20,128 bases of DNA from an uncultured Bacillota bacterium (GTDB lineage Bacteria; Bacillota; Clostridia; Tissierellales; Tissierellaceae), in NCBI GenBank assembly GCA_937951995.1, contig CALGAG010000001.1, positions 1 through 20,128 on the forward strand, written 5' to 3'. The translations under genes were made by a program, and so were the position numbers. Shown one piece after another: positions 7,214 through 15,161 of the stretch (position 1 is the stretch's first letter; each line of letters starts with the position of its first letter). The notes below the pieces were generated by a model. It searched no databases. It saw nothing but the letters and a program-made list of their open reading frames with translations, and had not been told where the DNA came from.

Positions 7214-7630
7214 ATGCAAAGGATGAAATGCTCCTGGAAAGAGGGAATGACCTTTTCTGCCAGTGACGGTCTTGGTCATGAATTGTTGATGGACCTTGGC
7301 AAGGAGGCAGGTGGGAATAATTCGGGATTCAGGCCAATGCCCCTTCTGCTTGCGGGACTTGGCGGCTGCATGGGTGTTGATGTTAAGATAATATTGGATA
7401 AGATGAAGGTATCATTTACAGGATTGGAACTTGAAATTGAGGCAGACATGGATGAAACAACCCTTCCAAGGATATATAGGGAAATAAGGGTCATTTTCAG
7501 ATTTGAAGGTGAGAATCTGGAAATTGACAAGATTGAAAGGGCAATCGACCTTGCCCAGGAGAAGTATTGCAATGTAAGTGCAATACTTGGAAAAACCTGT
7601 AGTCTTGTATATAAGGCAGAAATACTCTAG
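7214..7630 (+). CDS. OsmC-family protein
   Basis: A 138-residue OsmC/Ohr-fold protein. The two conserved cysteines are Cys52 in the GLGGCMG helix and Cys119 in KYCNVSAIL, the pair that in Ohr and OsmC reduces organic hydroperoxides using thiols; many family members have no tested activity. The RPMPLLLAGLGGC segment is the typical central-helix signature of the YhfA-like branch. An AAGGTGGAG ribosome binding site precedes the ATG. The next gene starts 11 bases after the stop, whose TAG is part of that gene's AGGAGG site, so the genes are co-transcribed. Linkage to two M20 hydrolases suggests a metabolic rather than classic peroxide-stress role, but that is a guess. Confidence 0.88.
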   Translation: MQRMKCSWKEGMTFSASDGLGHELLMDLGKEAGGNNSGFRPMPLLLAGLGGCMGVDVKIILDKMKVSFTGLELEIEADMDETTLPRIYREIRVIFRFEGENLEIDKIERAIDLAQEKYCNVSAILGKTCSLVYKAEIL

Positions 7631-7641
7631 GAGGCTGATTT

Positions 7642-8880
7642 ATGAAAACAAAGGTTGAGAGAATAAAAAAGGATATTGAGGAACTGGCTAAATTCAACAG
7701 CAGCACTGAGGGTGGCTTGACAAGATTTTCCCTAACCAGGGAGGACAGAATGGCAAGGGAATACCTTAAGGACCAGCTTTGCAAGCTGGATGTAAAAATT
7801 TATGAGGACAACGCTGGAACCCTCTTTGCAAGAAGGGAAGGGACAGACCCCCAGGCTCCAGCAATCATGATTGGTTCACATTTTGACTCAGTGAAAAATG
7901 GAGGTAACTTCGACGGCCCTGCAGGTGTTGTAATGGCTCTTGAAATATTCAGGGCACTGGAGGAGAATAATATAAAAACCAGATATCCTCTTGAATTTGT
8001 AGCAATGATAGAGGAGGAAGGCGGAAGGTTTGGGTCTGGAGTTTTCGGAAGCCGTGCAATGGCAGGACTTGTCGATTATGACCAGCTGGAGAGGAACAGG
8101 GACAGGGATGGGATATCCATGGCCCAAGCCCTTAGGGACTTTGGATTTGAGCCTGAGAAAGTTGCAGAAGCCAAGCGTAACAAGGAAGATGTAAAGGCAT
8201 TTATTGAGCTGCATATCGAGCAGGGACCTATACTGGAAAAGGAAGGTAAGGACCTGGGTATTGTAGATTTCATAGTGGGAATAAATGAGTTCAGGGTCCA
8301 GGTTGACGGGAGACCGGACCATGCTGGAACCACACCCATGGATATGAGGGCAGATGCCCTGGGTGTGGCCTCAAAGGTTGTGGCTGAAATTGATTCTTAC
8401 CCGGTTCCTGAAAACAATGGAACCGTTGCAACCGTCGGAGTTCTTGAGATCAAGCCAGGTGCGGCCAACATAGTTCCTGCCCAGGTTGTTTTTACAGTTG
8501 ACATAAGATCCAAGGATGAGGGGAGTATAGCAAATGTAAAGAAGAAAATCATGGCTAGGCTGGAAGCCCTTACAGAGGGAACTGATGTAACCTATACCGT
8601 GACAGAGATGCTGGATGTGAAGCCAGTGAAGATGAATGAGGAAATGGTCCGTCTCTTTAAGGAGTCTGCTGAGGAGAAGGGCTTCACATACAGAAACATG
8701 CTCAGTGGAGCAGGACACGATGCAATGGTAATGGCTGCTGTAACAGAGGTTGGGTTGGTCTTTGTTCCAAGCAGGGATGGACGTAGTCATTGCAAGGAGG
8801 AATGGACAGACTACGATCAGTTACAAAAAGGAATAGAACTGATTTACGATACCATACTAAAACTAGGGGAGGCAAAATAA
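7642..8880 (+). CDS. M20 metallohydrolase, hydantoinase/carbamoylase (N-carbamoyl amino acid hydrolase-like) family
   Basis: A 412-residue two-metal hydrolase of the branch containing N-carbamoyl-L-amino acid hydrolase, beta-ureidopropionase and allantoate amidohydrolase. Motifs in order are GSHFDSVKNGGNFDG with metal ligands His80 and Asp91, the acidic IEEEGGRFGSGVFGSRA with the catalytic and metal-bridging glutamates, HIEQGPILE, the lid/dimerisation domain with DGRPDHAGTTPMDMR, and the C-terminal GAGHDAM and SRDGRSHCKEE segments. Family enzymes release CO2 and ammonia from carbamoyl or ureido groups in the cytoplasm; the exact substrate cannot be told from sequence alone. AGGAGG at 7629-7634 sets the start. 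It overlaps the next hydrolase gene by one base. Confidence 0.9.
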   Translation: MKTKVERIKKDIEELAKFNSSTEGGLTRFSLTREDRMAREYLKDQLCKLDVKIYEDNAGTLFARREGTDPQAPAIMIGSHFDSVKNGGNFDGPAGVVMALEIFRALEENNIKTRYPLEFVAMIEEEGGRFGSGVFGSRAMAGLVDYDQLERNRDRDGISMAQALRDFGFEPEKVAEAKRNKEDVKAFIELHIEQGPILEKEGKDLGIVDFIVGINEFRVQVDGRPDHAGTTPMDMRADALGVASKVVAEIDSYPVPENNGTVATVGVLEIKPGAANIVPAQVVFTVDIRSKDEGSIANVKKKIMARLEALTEGTDVTYTVTEMLDVKPVKMNEEMVRLFKESAEEKGFTYRNMLSGAGHDAMVMAAVTEVGLVFVPSRDGRSHCKEEWTDYDQLQKGIELIYDTILKLGEAK

Positions 8881-10043
8881 TGAATGTAAAAGAGCTTGTA
8901 GAAAAGTACCTGGACTACTCCGTAGCCATGAGAAGAGAGTTCCATATGAATCCTGAGCCAAGCATGAAGGAGTACAAGACTCAGAAGAGAGTCATGGAAG
9001 AGCTTGAAAAGATGGGTATACCTGCGGAAAAGTGTGGAGGTACCGGCGTAGTTGGACTGATAAAGGGAAAGGGAGAAGGAAAAACCATAGCCCTAAGGGC
9101 GGACATGGATGCACTTGAGGTAACTGAACTGAACGATGTTGAATACAAGTCAAAGGTTGAAGGTGTAATGCATGCCTGCGGACACGACGCACATACGGCA
9201 GGACTCCTCACAGCTGCCAAGGTCCTAAACGACATGAAGGATGAGTTCAATGGAACAGTTAAGCTCCTATTCCAGCCAGGTGAGGAGATTGCCCAGGGAG
9301 CCCTTGCCATGATCAAGGATGGAGTAATGGAGGGTGTGGATGGAATAATGGGAATCCATATCTGGAACGATGTTGAGACGGGAAAGATTTCAGTGGAGGC
9401 CGGCCCTAGAATGGCTTCGACAGGAATGTTCAAGGTTTATGTTGAGGGCAGGGGAGGACATGGTTCAATGCCTCATCAGACTGTAGATGCTGCTGTTGTT
9501 GCATCGGCAATAGTCATGAACCTTCAGTCTATCGCCAGCAGGGAGACCAATCCACTTGATCCTGCCGTAGTAAGCGTTGGAATGATCAAGAGCGGGACTC
9601 GATGGAATGTTATTTCAGGGGATGCATACATGGAAGGTACAACCAGGTGTTTCTCCATGGAACTGAATGATGCCTTTGAGGGAATAATCAAAAGGGTTGT
9701 GGAGAGCACAGCAGAAGCCTACAGGGCAAAGGCCAGGGTTGAGTACACGCAGATGACAATTCCAACCATAAATGAAGAGAAAATGTCTAAATTGGCTGCA
9801 GAAACAGTCAAGAAGCTACACGGTGAAGAAAACCTGGTGAAGTTTGAAAAGACAACTGGTGGAGAGGATTTTGCTTTCTTCTCAGAATACGCACCTTCCC
9901 TATTCGCCTTTGTTGGATCTAAAAATGAAGACAAGCACGAATATCACCCCCACCACCATCCAAAGTTCAACATCGACGAGGATGCGCTGGGAAGGGCAGC
10001 TGAGCTTTACGCACAATTTGCACTGGACTTTCTTAACAGCTAA
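8880..10043 (+). CDS. M20D amidohydrolase (N-acyl amino acid / aminoacylase-like)
   Basis: A 387-residue protein of the M20D branch, which includes hippurate hydrolase, N-acetyl-diaminopimelate deacetylase, indole-acetyl-amino acid hydrolases and AbgB. The metal site is HACGHDAH with Cys100 and His102, then PGEE with the catalytic Glu135 and ligand Glu136. The dimerisation domain carries GRGGHGSMPHQTVDA. The C-terminal part has GGEDFAFFS and a histidine-rich stretch (HEYHPHHHPKF) that includes the last metal ligand. The ATG at 8880 overlaps the previous stop (TAATG) and is preceded by GGGGAGG; an upstream in-frame extension to 8790 would run through the previous gene and has no such site. It hydrolyses an amide of an amino acid, most likely N-acyl; the substrate is unknown. 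Two 30-bp repeats follow the stop codon. Confidence 0.9.
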   Translation: MNVKELVEKYLDYSVAMRREFHMNPEPSMKEYKTQKRVMEELEKMGIPAEKCGGTGVVGLIKGKGEGKTIALRADMDALEVTELNDVEYKSKVEGVMHACGHDAHTAGLLTAAKVLNDMKDEFNGTVKLLFQPGEEIAQGALAMIKDGVMEGVDGIMGIHIWNDVETGKISVEAGPRMASTGMFKVYVEGRGGHGSMPHQTVDAAVVASAIVMNLQSIASRETNPLDPAVVSVGMIKSGTRWNVISGDAYMEGTTRCFSMELNDAFEGIIKRVVESTAEAYRAKARVEYTQMTIPTINEEKMSKLAAETVKKLHGEENLVKFEKTTGGEDFAFFSEYAPSLFAFVGSKNEDKHEYHPHHHPKFNIDEDALGRAAELYAQFALDFLNS

Positions 10044-10110
10044 TAGGACAGAGGGACAGGAACACTGTCTTATATTGAGGTAGGACAGAGGGACAGGAAC
10101 ACTGTCTTAT
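10044..10110. repeat. Two tandem copies of a 30-bp GGACAG repeat
   Basis: Identical 30-bp units occupy 10044-10073 and 10081-10110, a 37-bp period with a 7-bp spacer. Each begins TAGGACAGAGGGACAG and ends CTGTCTTAT, and GACAG can pair with CTGTC in each unit. The GGGACAG motif resembles short extragenic palindromic elements dispersed in Firmicute genomes. The first copy begins directly after the stop codon at 10043. Confidence 0.8.
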
Positions 10111-10118
10111 TAACCTAA

Positions 10119-10156
10119 AAACAAGCTGCCAGGTCTCAAGACCTGGCAGCTTGTTT
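10119..10156 (-). terminator. Shared convergent terminator with the regulator stop codon in its loop
   Basis: A 17-bp perfect stem, 10119-10135 with 10140-10156, closes the four-base loop 10136-10139. On the minus strand it is followed by a T-rich run (TTTTTAGG after the right arm), so it is a good terminator for the minus-strand regulator. On the plus strand the T run is short (TTGTTTAAT), but it may also stop transcripts from the M20 genes. The regulator's TGA stop lies in the loop, and its last codons form one arm. Confidence 0.8.
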
Positions 10157-11989
10157 AATATCCTCAAGAATTTCGTTGTATATTACAGTTATCTCCAAAG
10201 CCAGCTGAATTCTTAGCCTTGTCTGGTAATCATCTATATCAGCATCTAGAAGTTCCTTAAGCCTGTTCAACCTATAGGTTAGGGTGTTCCCATGAATATG
10301 CAGATCGTTTTTGGTCTTGGTCCAGTTACCTCCATTGAAAATGTAAGTCTTCAGAGTCTCAAAGAGCTCAATTCTGGAAGAGTGCGAATACTCCATAACC
10401 GGAGCAAGTATCTTTCTGGCAAAATCAATAAGATCCTCCTTGTCATTTTTCAGTAGAATCTTCTTGACCAGATAATCCTCATAGAAGTGACAACCGGAAA
10501 GAGACCTGTTGGGTATGATTTCAAACAGCTTGTAGGTTCTTTCGTAGATGCTCCTGAACTCCTCATAGCCTGTTATTTTCTCACTGACAATCGAAACGCA
10601 GCTCGATTGTAGATTTGCCCTTGATTCAAGCTTGGCTACAATCTGCAAAATGCTGTTGTGAAAATCCTCCGCAAGCTCCCGGTTGAAGGCGTCATTATCA
10701 TCAACAATTATTATTATAAGATTTCGTTTCTGAATCGTAAGACTCCTCTTGAATTTCTGAATAGCCTGTTGGTTAACTGCCTGGTAGAAGTACCTGAAGT
10801 ACTTATAGGCTGGGTTATCCTTTTTATGGTAGATCAGGTTTACCAGTATCATCCTGTGGTTGTGGCTGAAGTCTATTTGGTACATTTGCTGAAAGCGGTT
10901 GTCTAAATTGATGGGGGTCCCCTTTAGGAGATTGTCAAAATAATCCCCCCTGATGGACTGCTCCAGGTTTGCCATGTCATACTCCTTGAGTATATCAAGG
11001 GCCACAACATTCGCGCATTTCTCAATAACAATCTTATCAAGTTCAGAGAGATTATCATCTTCAAGGAGGATGCCAATCCATCCGAACACATCTTCCGATA
11101 CAAAAATGGGGTAAAGCATAATCCATAGACCATGGTCCTGGTTATAGTGGATCGTTTCACCCTCTGAAGACAAGTATTCCATTATAGATGGCTTGATATC
11201 CTCCAAATCATCCTTCTTGTGGTGATGGTTTCCAGCATAGGAGACAATTGAATAGAATAAGTCGACTATGAAGAGGTCTGTTTGCAAAAGTTGAGAAACC
11301 TCATTGAGTATGTCACTTGATGAACTTCTGTTCAATATCATTTCTGTAAACTTGTTATGCAGAAAGGTCGAGTATTGATACCTGTTCTTCTCCTTTTCCA
11401 CAAGCTGGCTGTATTCTTTAAGGGAGTTCTGTGCTGCTATCTCCCTTGAATAGTTTTCTGCATTTTTGATTGCGATTGTAGCCTGGACTGAAATCAGCTC
11501 AGCCAGATACACATCATCCTCTGTAAATGGGTCATTGCCAATGTAATTATCCAGTACCAGGACCCCAATACATTCCCCATCATGAATCAAGGGACAGCTG
11601 ATGGCACTAAGGAGCCTGTCCATGGGACGGATGATCCTTCTGTGCAGCATCTCCCTGGTGTCACCCGACATGGATGACATAGCCCTATGAACCTCCTCTG
11701 GGGAGGTAAGATGAAGTGTCTTTTTCCGGTTGAATGTTATTCCAGTAATTGATTCCCCTGGCTTTAACGTAACCTTCATATCGTCAAAGCCAAAGGAAAA
11801 TTTTGACTTGAGCAGGCCGTCAGATTTATCATAAAGGAATATTATGCCAATGTCCGCTCTACTTATAAGTCTTAAGGTTGTATTCATAAGCTCCCTTAGA
11901 ATAAAGTCCAGGTCCCTGGACGCATTGAGCAGCTTGGTTGCTTCAAGGATATTCTGAAGCTCCTGTATTCTTTGTCCTGTATCCGTCAT
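10136..11989 (-). CDS. GAF-domain PucR/CdaR-type transcriptional regulator
   Basis: A 617-residue protein on the minus strand. Residues about 10-160 form a GAF domain (ITGITFNRKKTLHL, GVLVLDNYIGNDPFTEDDVYLAELISVQA) that probably binds a small ligand. A central region of about 300 residues resembles the PucR/CdaR GGDEF-like segment, and the C-terminus is the PucR family helix-turn-helix (GNWTKTKNDLHIHGNTLTYRLNRLKELL). Family members activate genes for purine, sugar-acid or amino-acid use. The ATG at 11989, preceded by GAAAGG, is preferred over an upstream TTG at 12007. It starts 21 bases after tyrosyl-tRNA synthetase and so is probably read from the same T-box transcript. It converges on the M20 hydrolase genes; regulation of them is possible but unproven. 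Confidence 0.88.
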   Translation of the reverse strand: MTDTGQRIQELQNILEATKLLNASRDLDFILRELMNTTLRLISRADIGIIFLYDKSDGLLKSKFSFGFDDMKVTLKPGESITGITFNRKKTLHLTSPEEVHRAMSSMSGDTREMLHRRIIRPMDRLLSAISCPLIHDGECIGVLVLDNYIGNDPFTEDDVYLAELISVQATIAIKNAENYSREIAAQNSLKEYSQLVEKEKNRYQYSTFLHNKFTEMILNRSSSSDILNEVSQLLQTDLFIVDLFYSIVSYAGNHHHKKDDLEDIKPSIMEYLSSEGETIHYNQDHGLWIMLYPIFVSEDVFGWIGILLEDDNLSELDKIVIEKCANVVALDILKEYDMANLEQSIRGDYFDNLLKGTPINLDNRFQQMYQIDFSHNHRMILVNLIYHKKDNPAYKYFRYFYQAVNQQAIQKFKRSLTIQKRNLIIIIVDDNDAFNRELAEDFHNSILQIVAKLESRANLQSSCVSIVSEKITGYEEFRSIYERTYKLFEIIPNRSLSGCHFYEDYLVKKILLKNDKEDLIDFARKILAPVMEYSHSSRIELFETLKTYIFNGGNWTKTKNDLHIHGNTLTYRLNRLKELLDADIDDYQTRLRIQLALEITVIYNEILEDIKQAARS

Positions 11990-12010
11990 GGTAAATCTAC
12001 CTTTCAAATT

Positions 12011-13234
12011 TTAGATTTGCACCTGGTGGTAGGTCTTTTTGCCCTTTTTAATCAGGATCTTACCGTCCTTGAAATCATCAAGAATGACCATCCTGTCAAC
12101 GGCATCCACCTTTTCGCCATCGATTGTGACACCGCCCTGTTGAACCAGACGTCTTCCCTCGCTATTGGTTTTTATCATTCCAACCTCTCTCATAAGGTCT
12201 AGGATTCCCACTCCATCCTTGAATCTTTCAGGGTCCAATTGGGTGGAAGGAATATTGCTTTCATCCATCCCGTCTGCAAACAGGGCCCTGGCAGCCTCCA
12301 ATGCTCCGTCAGCATCTTCCTTGCTATGAATCATACTTGTAACCTCATATGCAAGGACTTCCTTTGCCTTGTTGATCTCTGCCCCTTCAAGGGCACCCAG
12401 TCTTCTTACCTCTTCCATGGGAAGGAAGGTGAGCAGTGCAAGGAACTTCTCCACATCCCTGTCGTCTACATTTCTGAGATATTGGAAAAGCTCGTAAGGA
12501 GTTGTTTTGGTCCTATCCATCCAGATGGTTCCCTTTTCGGTTTTGCCCATCTTTGTCCCTGCGGCCGTAGTCAGAAGCTTGAAGGTCATTCCGTAGACTT
12601 TGTCCTGCTCAAGCTTTCTAACAAGCTCATAACCGCCTAGGATATTTGACCACTGGTCACTTCCTCCAAGCTGAAGCTTGCAGTCATAGGTCCTGTAAAG
12701 GTGCAGGAAGTCATAGCTTTGCATCAGCATATATCCGAACTCAAAGAAGGTAAGTCCCTTTTCAAGTCGGTTTTTGTAGCAGTCAAAGGTCAGCATCCTG
12801 TTTACGGAAAAGTGTACTCCGATTTCCCTCATGAATTCAACAAAATTAAGGTCCATCAGCCAGTCGGCATTGTTTGGCATAAAGGCCTTATCCTCGCTGA
12901 AATCGATGAATCTTGAAAACTGCTCCATGAATCTTTCAGCATTGTAATCGATCATCTCCCTGGTCAGGACCCTTCTCATATCGGATTTTCCAGAAGGGTC
13001 TCCAATCATGGTTGTCCCGCCTCCCAAAAGCGCAATTGGCCTATGACCTGCCTTTTGCATGTGCATCATGACCATGATCTGAAGAAAATGTCCAAGAGTA
13101 AGGCTGTCTGCTGTTGCATCGAACCCGATGTAAAAAGCAACTGATTCCTTTCCAAGAAGGTCTCTTAAAGCCTCTTCATCCGTTGCCTGATCAATGTATC
13201 CCCTTTCCTTCAATACATCAAAAACATTTCTCAT
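12011..13234 (-). CDS. tyrS: Tyrosyl-tRNA synthetase
   Basis: A complete 407-residue class I synthetase that charges tRNA-Tyr with tyrosine. The tyrosine pocket begins YIGFDATADSL at residue 35; the HIGH-type motif is TLGH at 46-49; and the KMSKS-type loop is KMGKT at 228-232. LQLGGSDQWSNI lies between them. The anticodon-recognition region follows, and the C-terminus (about 340-405) is an S4 RNA-binding domain with the phrase VQQGGVTIDGEKV. The ATG is preceded by an AGGAGG site and by a tyrosine T-box leader, so expression should rise when uncharged tRNA-Tyr accumulates. A regulator gene follows after only 21 bases. Confidence 0.97.
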   Translation of the reverse strand: MRNVFDVLKERGYIDQATDEEALRDLLGKESVAFYIGFDATADSLTLGHFLQIMVMMHMQKAGHRPIALLGGGTTMIGDPSGKSDMRRVLTREMIDYNAERFMEQFSRFIDFSEDKAFMPNNADWLMDLNFVEFMREIGVHFSVNRMLTFDCYKNRLEKGLTFFEFGYMLMQSYDFLHLYRTYDCKLQLGGSDQWSNILGGYELVRKLEQDKVYGMTFKLLTTAAGTKMGKTEKGTIWMDRTKTTPYELFQYLRNVDDRDVEKFLALLTFLPMEEVRRLGALEGAEINKAKEVLAYEVTSMIHSKEDADGALEAARALFADGMDESNIPSTQLDPERFKDGVGILDLMREVGMIKTNSEGRRLVQQGGVTIDGEKVDAVDRMVILDDFKDGKILIKKGKKTYHQVQI

Positions 13235-13249
13235 TATAATTCCTCCTCA

Positions 13250-13463
13250 CAAAAAATAAAGGGCCTTCTCATCTAAAGGACGAGAAAACCCGTGGTACCA
13301 CCTTAATTCACAAAAAAGCCTCATATCACGTATGGTGTGAAATCCCCTGCAGACTCCAGGCTGTATTTGGATAATGCGCTATCTGTCGGCCTCCCACCAT
13401 GGCTGACTCTCTGTGAAGATCCATCACAATATCTACTCTACCCTTCATGGTCCCTATGAATTT
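13250..13463 (-). promoter_or_regulatory. T-box riboswitch (tRNA-Tyr) of tyrS
   Basis: The leader contains the conserved T-box core AAGGTGGTACCACGGG (plus-strand positions 13289-13304), followed by a terminator hairpin (TTCTC/GAGAA flanked by GGG/CCC, about 13261-13291) and a T run at 13251-13260. A long stem I region lies upstream. A UAC tyrosine codon at plus-strand 13363-13365, in CCAAAUACAGCC on the transcript, is well placed as the specifier. Uncharged tRNA-Tyr should pair with both specifier and T-box and prevent termination. Exact stem I boundaries were estimated by eye. Confidence 0.92.
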
Positions 13464-13469
13464 AATAAC

Positions 13470-13498
13470 ATATTATTATATGAATGGTCCCTTGTCAA
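13470..13498 (-). promoter_or_regulatory. Sigma-70-type promoter of the tyrS T-box leader
   Basis: On the minus strand a perfect TTGACA (plus 13493-13498) is separated by 17 bp from TAATAT (plus 13470-13475). A TATAAT lies within the spacer but would be only 12 bp from the -35. Transcription should begin near 13463. Confidence 0.7.
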
Positions 13499-13500
13499 GA

Positions 13501-13528
13501 TAAGAAAAAGAGGACTGTTTAGTCCTCT
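13501..13528 (-). terminator. Terminator of the superoxide reductase gene, containing its stop codon
   Basis: On the minus strand AGAGGACT (plus 13521-13528) pairs with AGTCCTCT (plus 13509-13516) around a four-base loop, followed by TTTTTC. The TAA stop codon at 13519-13521 lies in the loop and its edge, and the last codons form the first arm. It insulates the tyrS promoter, which begins only a few bases beyond. Confidence 0.85.
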
Positions 13529-13893
13529 ACCTTGATTTCCATGCTGTTTTCCCAAAGTCCGTGGATGTTGCAGTAGCTTGTTGCATAAAGGGTACCTGGT
13601 GTTGAAACCTTAAACTTAGTAGTAAGGTATGGAGCTGTAAACAACTCTGATTCCCCATGTGCAGCAAATGTGTAGGTTCCGATTTCCACTGGGAATTTAC
13701 CTTCCTCAGGCTTGAAATAGACCTTTATCCAAGCTATGTAGTGCTCAAGAGTGTTGGGATGTGCAATTTCCTCACCCACAAGAACCTTAACCTCAACCTC
13801 TTCTCCTTTTTTAACCATTTCTGGTGCGTGGATAACGGGAACGTGTTTTTCACCCTTCCAGTCTCCGCTTTGATATAAATTACCTATTGACAT
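13519..13893 (-). CDS. sor: Superoxide reductase (neelaredoxin/desulfoferrodoxin class II)
   Basis: A 124-residue protein with only the catalytic domain of superoxide reductases; there is no N-terminal rubredoxin-like FeCys4 domain. The mononuclear iron site is seen as His17 (EKHVPVI), His45 and His51 (AHPNTLEHY), Cys108 and His111 (YCNIHGLW), the usual four-histidine plus one-cysteine set. The Glu-Lys pair before His17, important for catalysis in the family, is present. The enzyme reduces superoxide to hydrogen peroxide with electrons from rubredoxin, without making oxygen, as suits an anaerobe. The ATG at 13893 lies seven bases after AAGGAGG; the ATG at 13899 is too close to it. It is a single-gene unit divergent from the methyltransferase gene. 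Confidence 0.93.
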   Translation of the reverse strand: MSIGNLYQSGDWKGEKHVPVIHAPEMVKKGEEVEVKVLVGEEIAHPNTLEHYIAWIKVYFKPEEGKFPVEIGTYTFAAHGESELFTAPYLTTKFKVSTPGTLYATSYCNIHGLWENSMEIKVED

Positions 13894-13927
13894 GCTCATT
13901 CCTCCTTCTTTAATTTACCTATTGTGA

Positions 13928-13957
13928 TGTATACCCTAAAAGACCTAAAAAACACAA
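13928..13957 (-). promoter_or_regulatory. Promoter of the superoxide reductase gene
   Basis: On the minus strand TTGTGT (plus 13952-13957) and TATACA (plus 13928-13933) are 18 bp apart. The -10 is good and the -35 moderate. No clear PerR-type operator is visible here. Confidence 0.5.
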
Positions 13958-13983
13958 ATTTATTATTAAAGATGGCATTTGAT

Positions 13984-13992
13984 TGGTATAAT
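13984..13992 (+). promoter_or_regulatory. Extended -10 promoter of the RNA methyltransferase gene
   Basis: TGGTATAAT at 13984-13992 is a perfect extended -10. The -35 region is AT-rich without a clear hexamer. The start codon at 14016 follows closely, with AGGGGAGAG as ribosome binding site. Confidence 0.6.
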
Positions 13993-14015
13993 AGTACAAG
14001 AGGGGAGAGAATAGA

Positions 14016-15146
14016 ATGGATAGAATAGAACTGATTGCCACAACCACATTTGGATTGGAGGCAGTAACAAAAAGAGAATTGATAGATCTTGGAGTGGATG
14101 ACATAAACGTAGAGAATGGGAAAGTATCCTTCTGGGGTTCTTTAAGGGATATACCCAGAACAAACCTCTGGCTGAGAACAGCTGAAAGGGTCCTGGTTAA
14201 AATGGGGGAGTTCAAAGCTTTAACCTTTGATGAACTCTTTGAGAAGACCAAGGCATTGCCCTGGGAGGAATGGATTCCAGAGGATGGGAACTTTATAGTA
14301 GAGGGAAAGAGTGTCAAGTCCAAGCTTTTCAGCATATCCGACAGTCAGAGAATCGTTGAGAAGGCTGTTGTGGAAAGACTCAAGACCAAGTATCCTGTTG
14401 AATGGTTCAACAAAACCGGACCCAGGTACAGAATAGAAGTGTCCCTACTAAAGGATATCGCTACCCTTACCATTGACACATCAGGCGAAGGCCTCCACAA
14501 GAGAGGCTACAGGGACAGGGCCGGTGATGCACCGATCAAGGAGACCCTTGCGGCAGCTATGGTAATGCTAAGCTACTGGAATAAGGACAGGGTGCTTTTT
14601 GATCCCTTCTGCGGTTCGGGAACAATCCTCATAGAGGCGGCCATGATAGGCAAGAATATTGCTCCTGGGCTTGACAGAAAGTTTGATGCAGAGAACTGGG
14701 ACATAATACCAAAGGACTACTGGGCAGAGGAAAAGGTTGAGGCCATGAGGAAAATTGACCATGACACCACACTCCACCTCCTGGGATCAGACACGGATAA
14801 AAGGTCGATCTTAAGGGCCAGAGACAACGCTGCAAATGTCGGCCTTGAGGATGACATAGCTTTCTTTATGAAAGATATGAGGGATGTGGACCTGCAGGAG
14901 GAATACGGCGTGGTCATAACCAATCCACCCTATGGTGAAAGAATGGGAGACCGGGAAGAGGTGGAGCAGTTGTACAGGGATTTCGGGAAAAAGTTCATTG
15001 ACCACCCAACCTGGTCGATTTATGCCATAACCTCAAATGAAAACTTTGAAGCCCTTTATGGCAAAAAGGCCGACAGGAAGAGAAAGTTATACAATGGAAG
15101 AATCAAGGTAGACTATTACCAGTTTTATGGTCCAAGACCTGAATAA
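14016..15146 (+). CDS. THUMP-domain class I RNA methyltransferase (RlmL/YpsC-like)
   Basis: A 376-residue protein of the RlmL N-terminal-half type, which methylates N2 of a guanosine in 23S rRNA in characterised members; the Bacillus equivalent is YpsC. An N-terminal ferredoxin-like/THUMP region (about 1-165) binds RNA. The Rossmann methyltransferase domain has the S-adenosylmethionine loop DPFCGSGT starting at Asp196 and the catalytic NPPYGERM motif at 303-310, typical of exocyclic-amine methylation. It lacks the second methyltransferase (RlmK) half of the E. coli fusion, as usual in Firmicutes. The adenosyltransferase gene follows after 15 bases, so they share a transcript, although the functions seem unrelated. 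The precise target base is inferred from the family. Confidence 0.9.
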   Translation: MDRIELIATTTFGLEAVTKRELIDLGVDDINVENGKVSFWGSLRDIPRTNLWLRTAERVLVKMGEFKALTFDELFEKTKALPWEEWIPEDGNFIVEGKSVKSKLFSISDSQRIVEKAVVERLKTKYPVEWFNKTGPRYRIEVSLLKDIATLTIDTSGEGLHKRGYRDRAGDAPIKETLAAAMVMLSYWNKDRVLFDPFCGSGTILIEAAMIGKNIAPGLDRKFDAENWDIIPKDYWAEEKVEAMRKIDHDTTLHLLGSDTDKRSILRARDNAANVGLEDDIAFFMKDMRDVDLQEEYGVVITNPPYGERMGDREEVEQLYRDFGKKFIDHPTWSIYAITSNENFEALYGKKADRKRKLYNGRIKVDYYQFYGPRPE

Positions 15147-15161
15147 GAAAGGATGATTTAA

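Noticed and set aside
10044..10110. A minimal CRISPR array.
   Set aside because: There are only two units, the interval between them is 7 bases, far shorter than a spacer, and no cas gene is present.
13972..13992. A sigma-54 promoter (TGGCATTTGATTGG) before the RNA methyltransferase gene.
   Set aside because: The GG and downstream G positions are not 12 bp apart with a GC, and a perfect extended -10 explains the start better.
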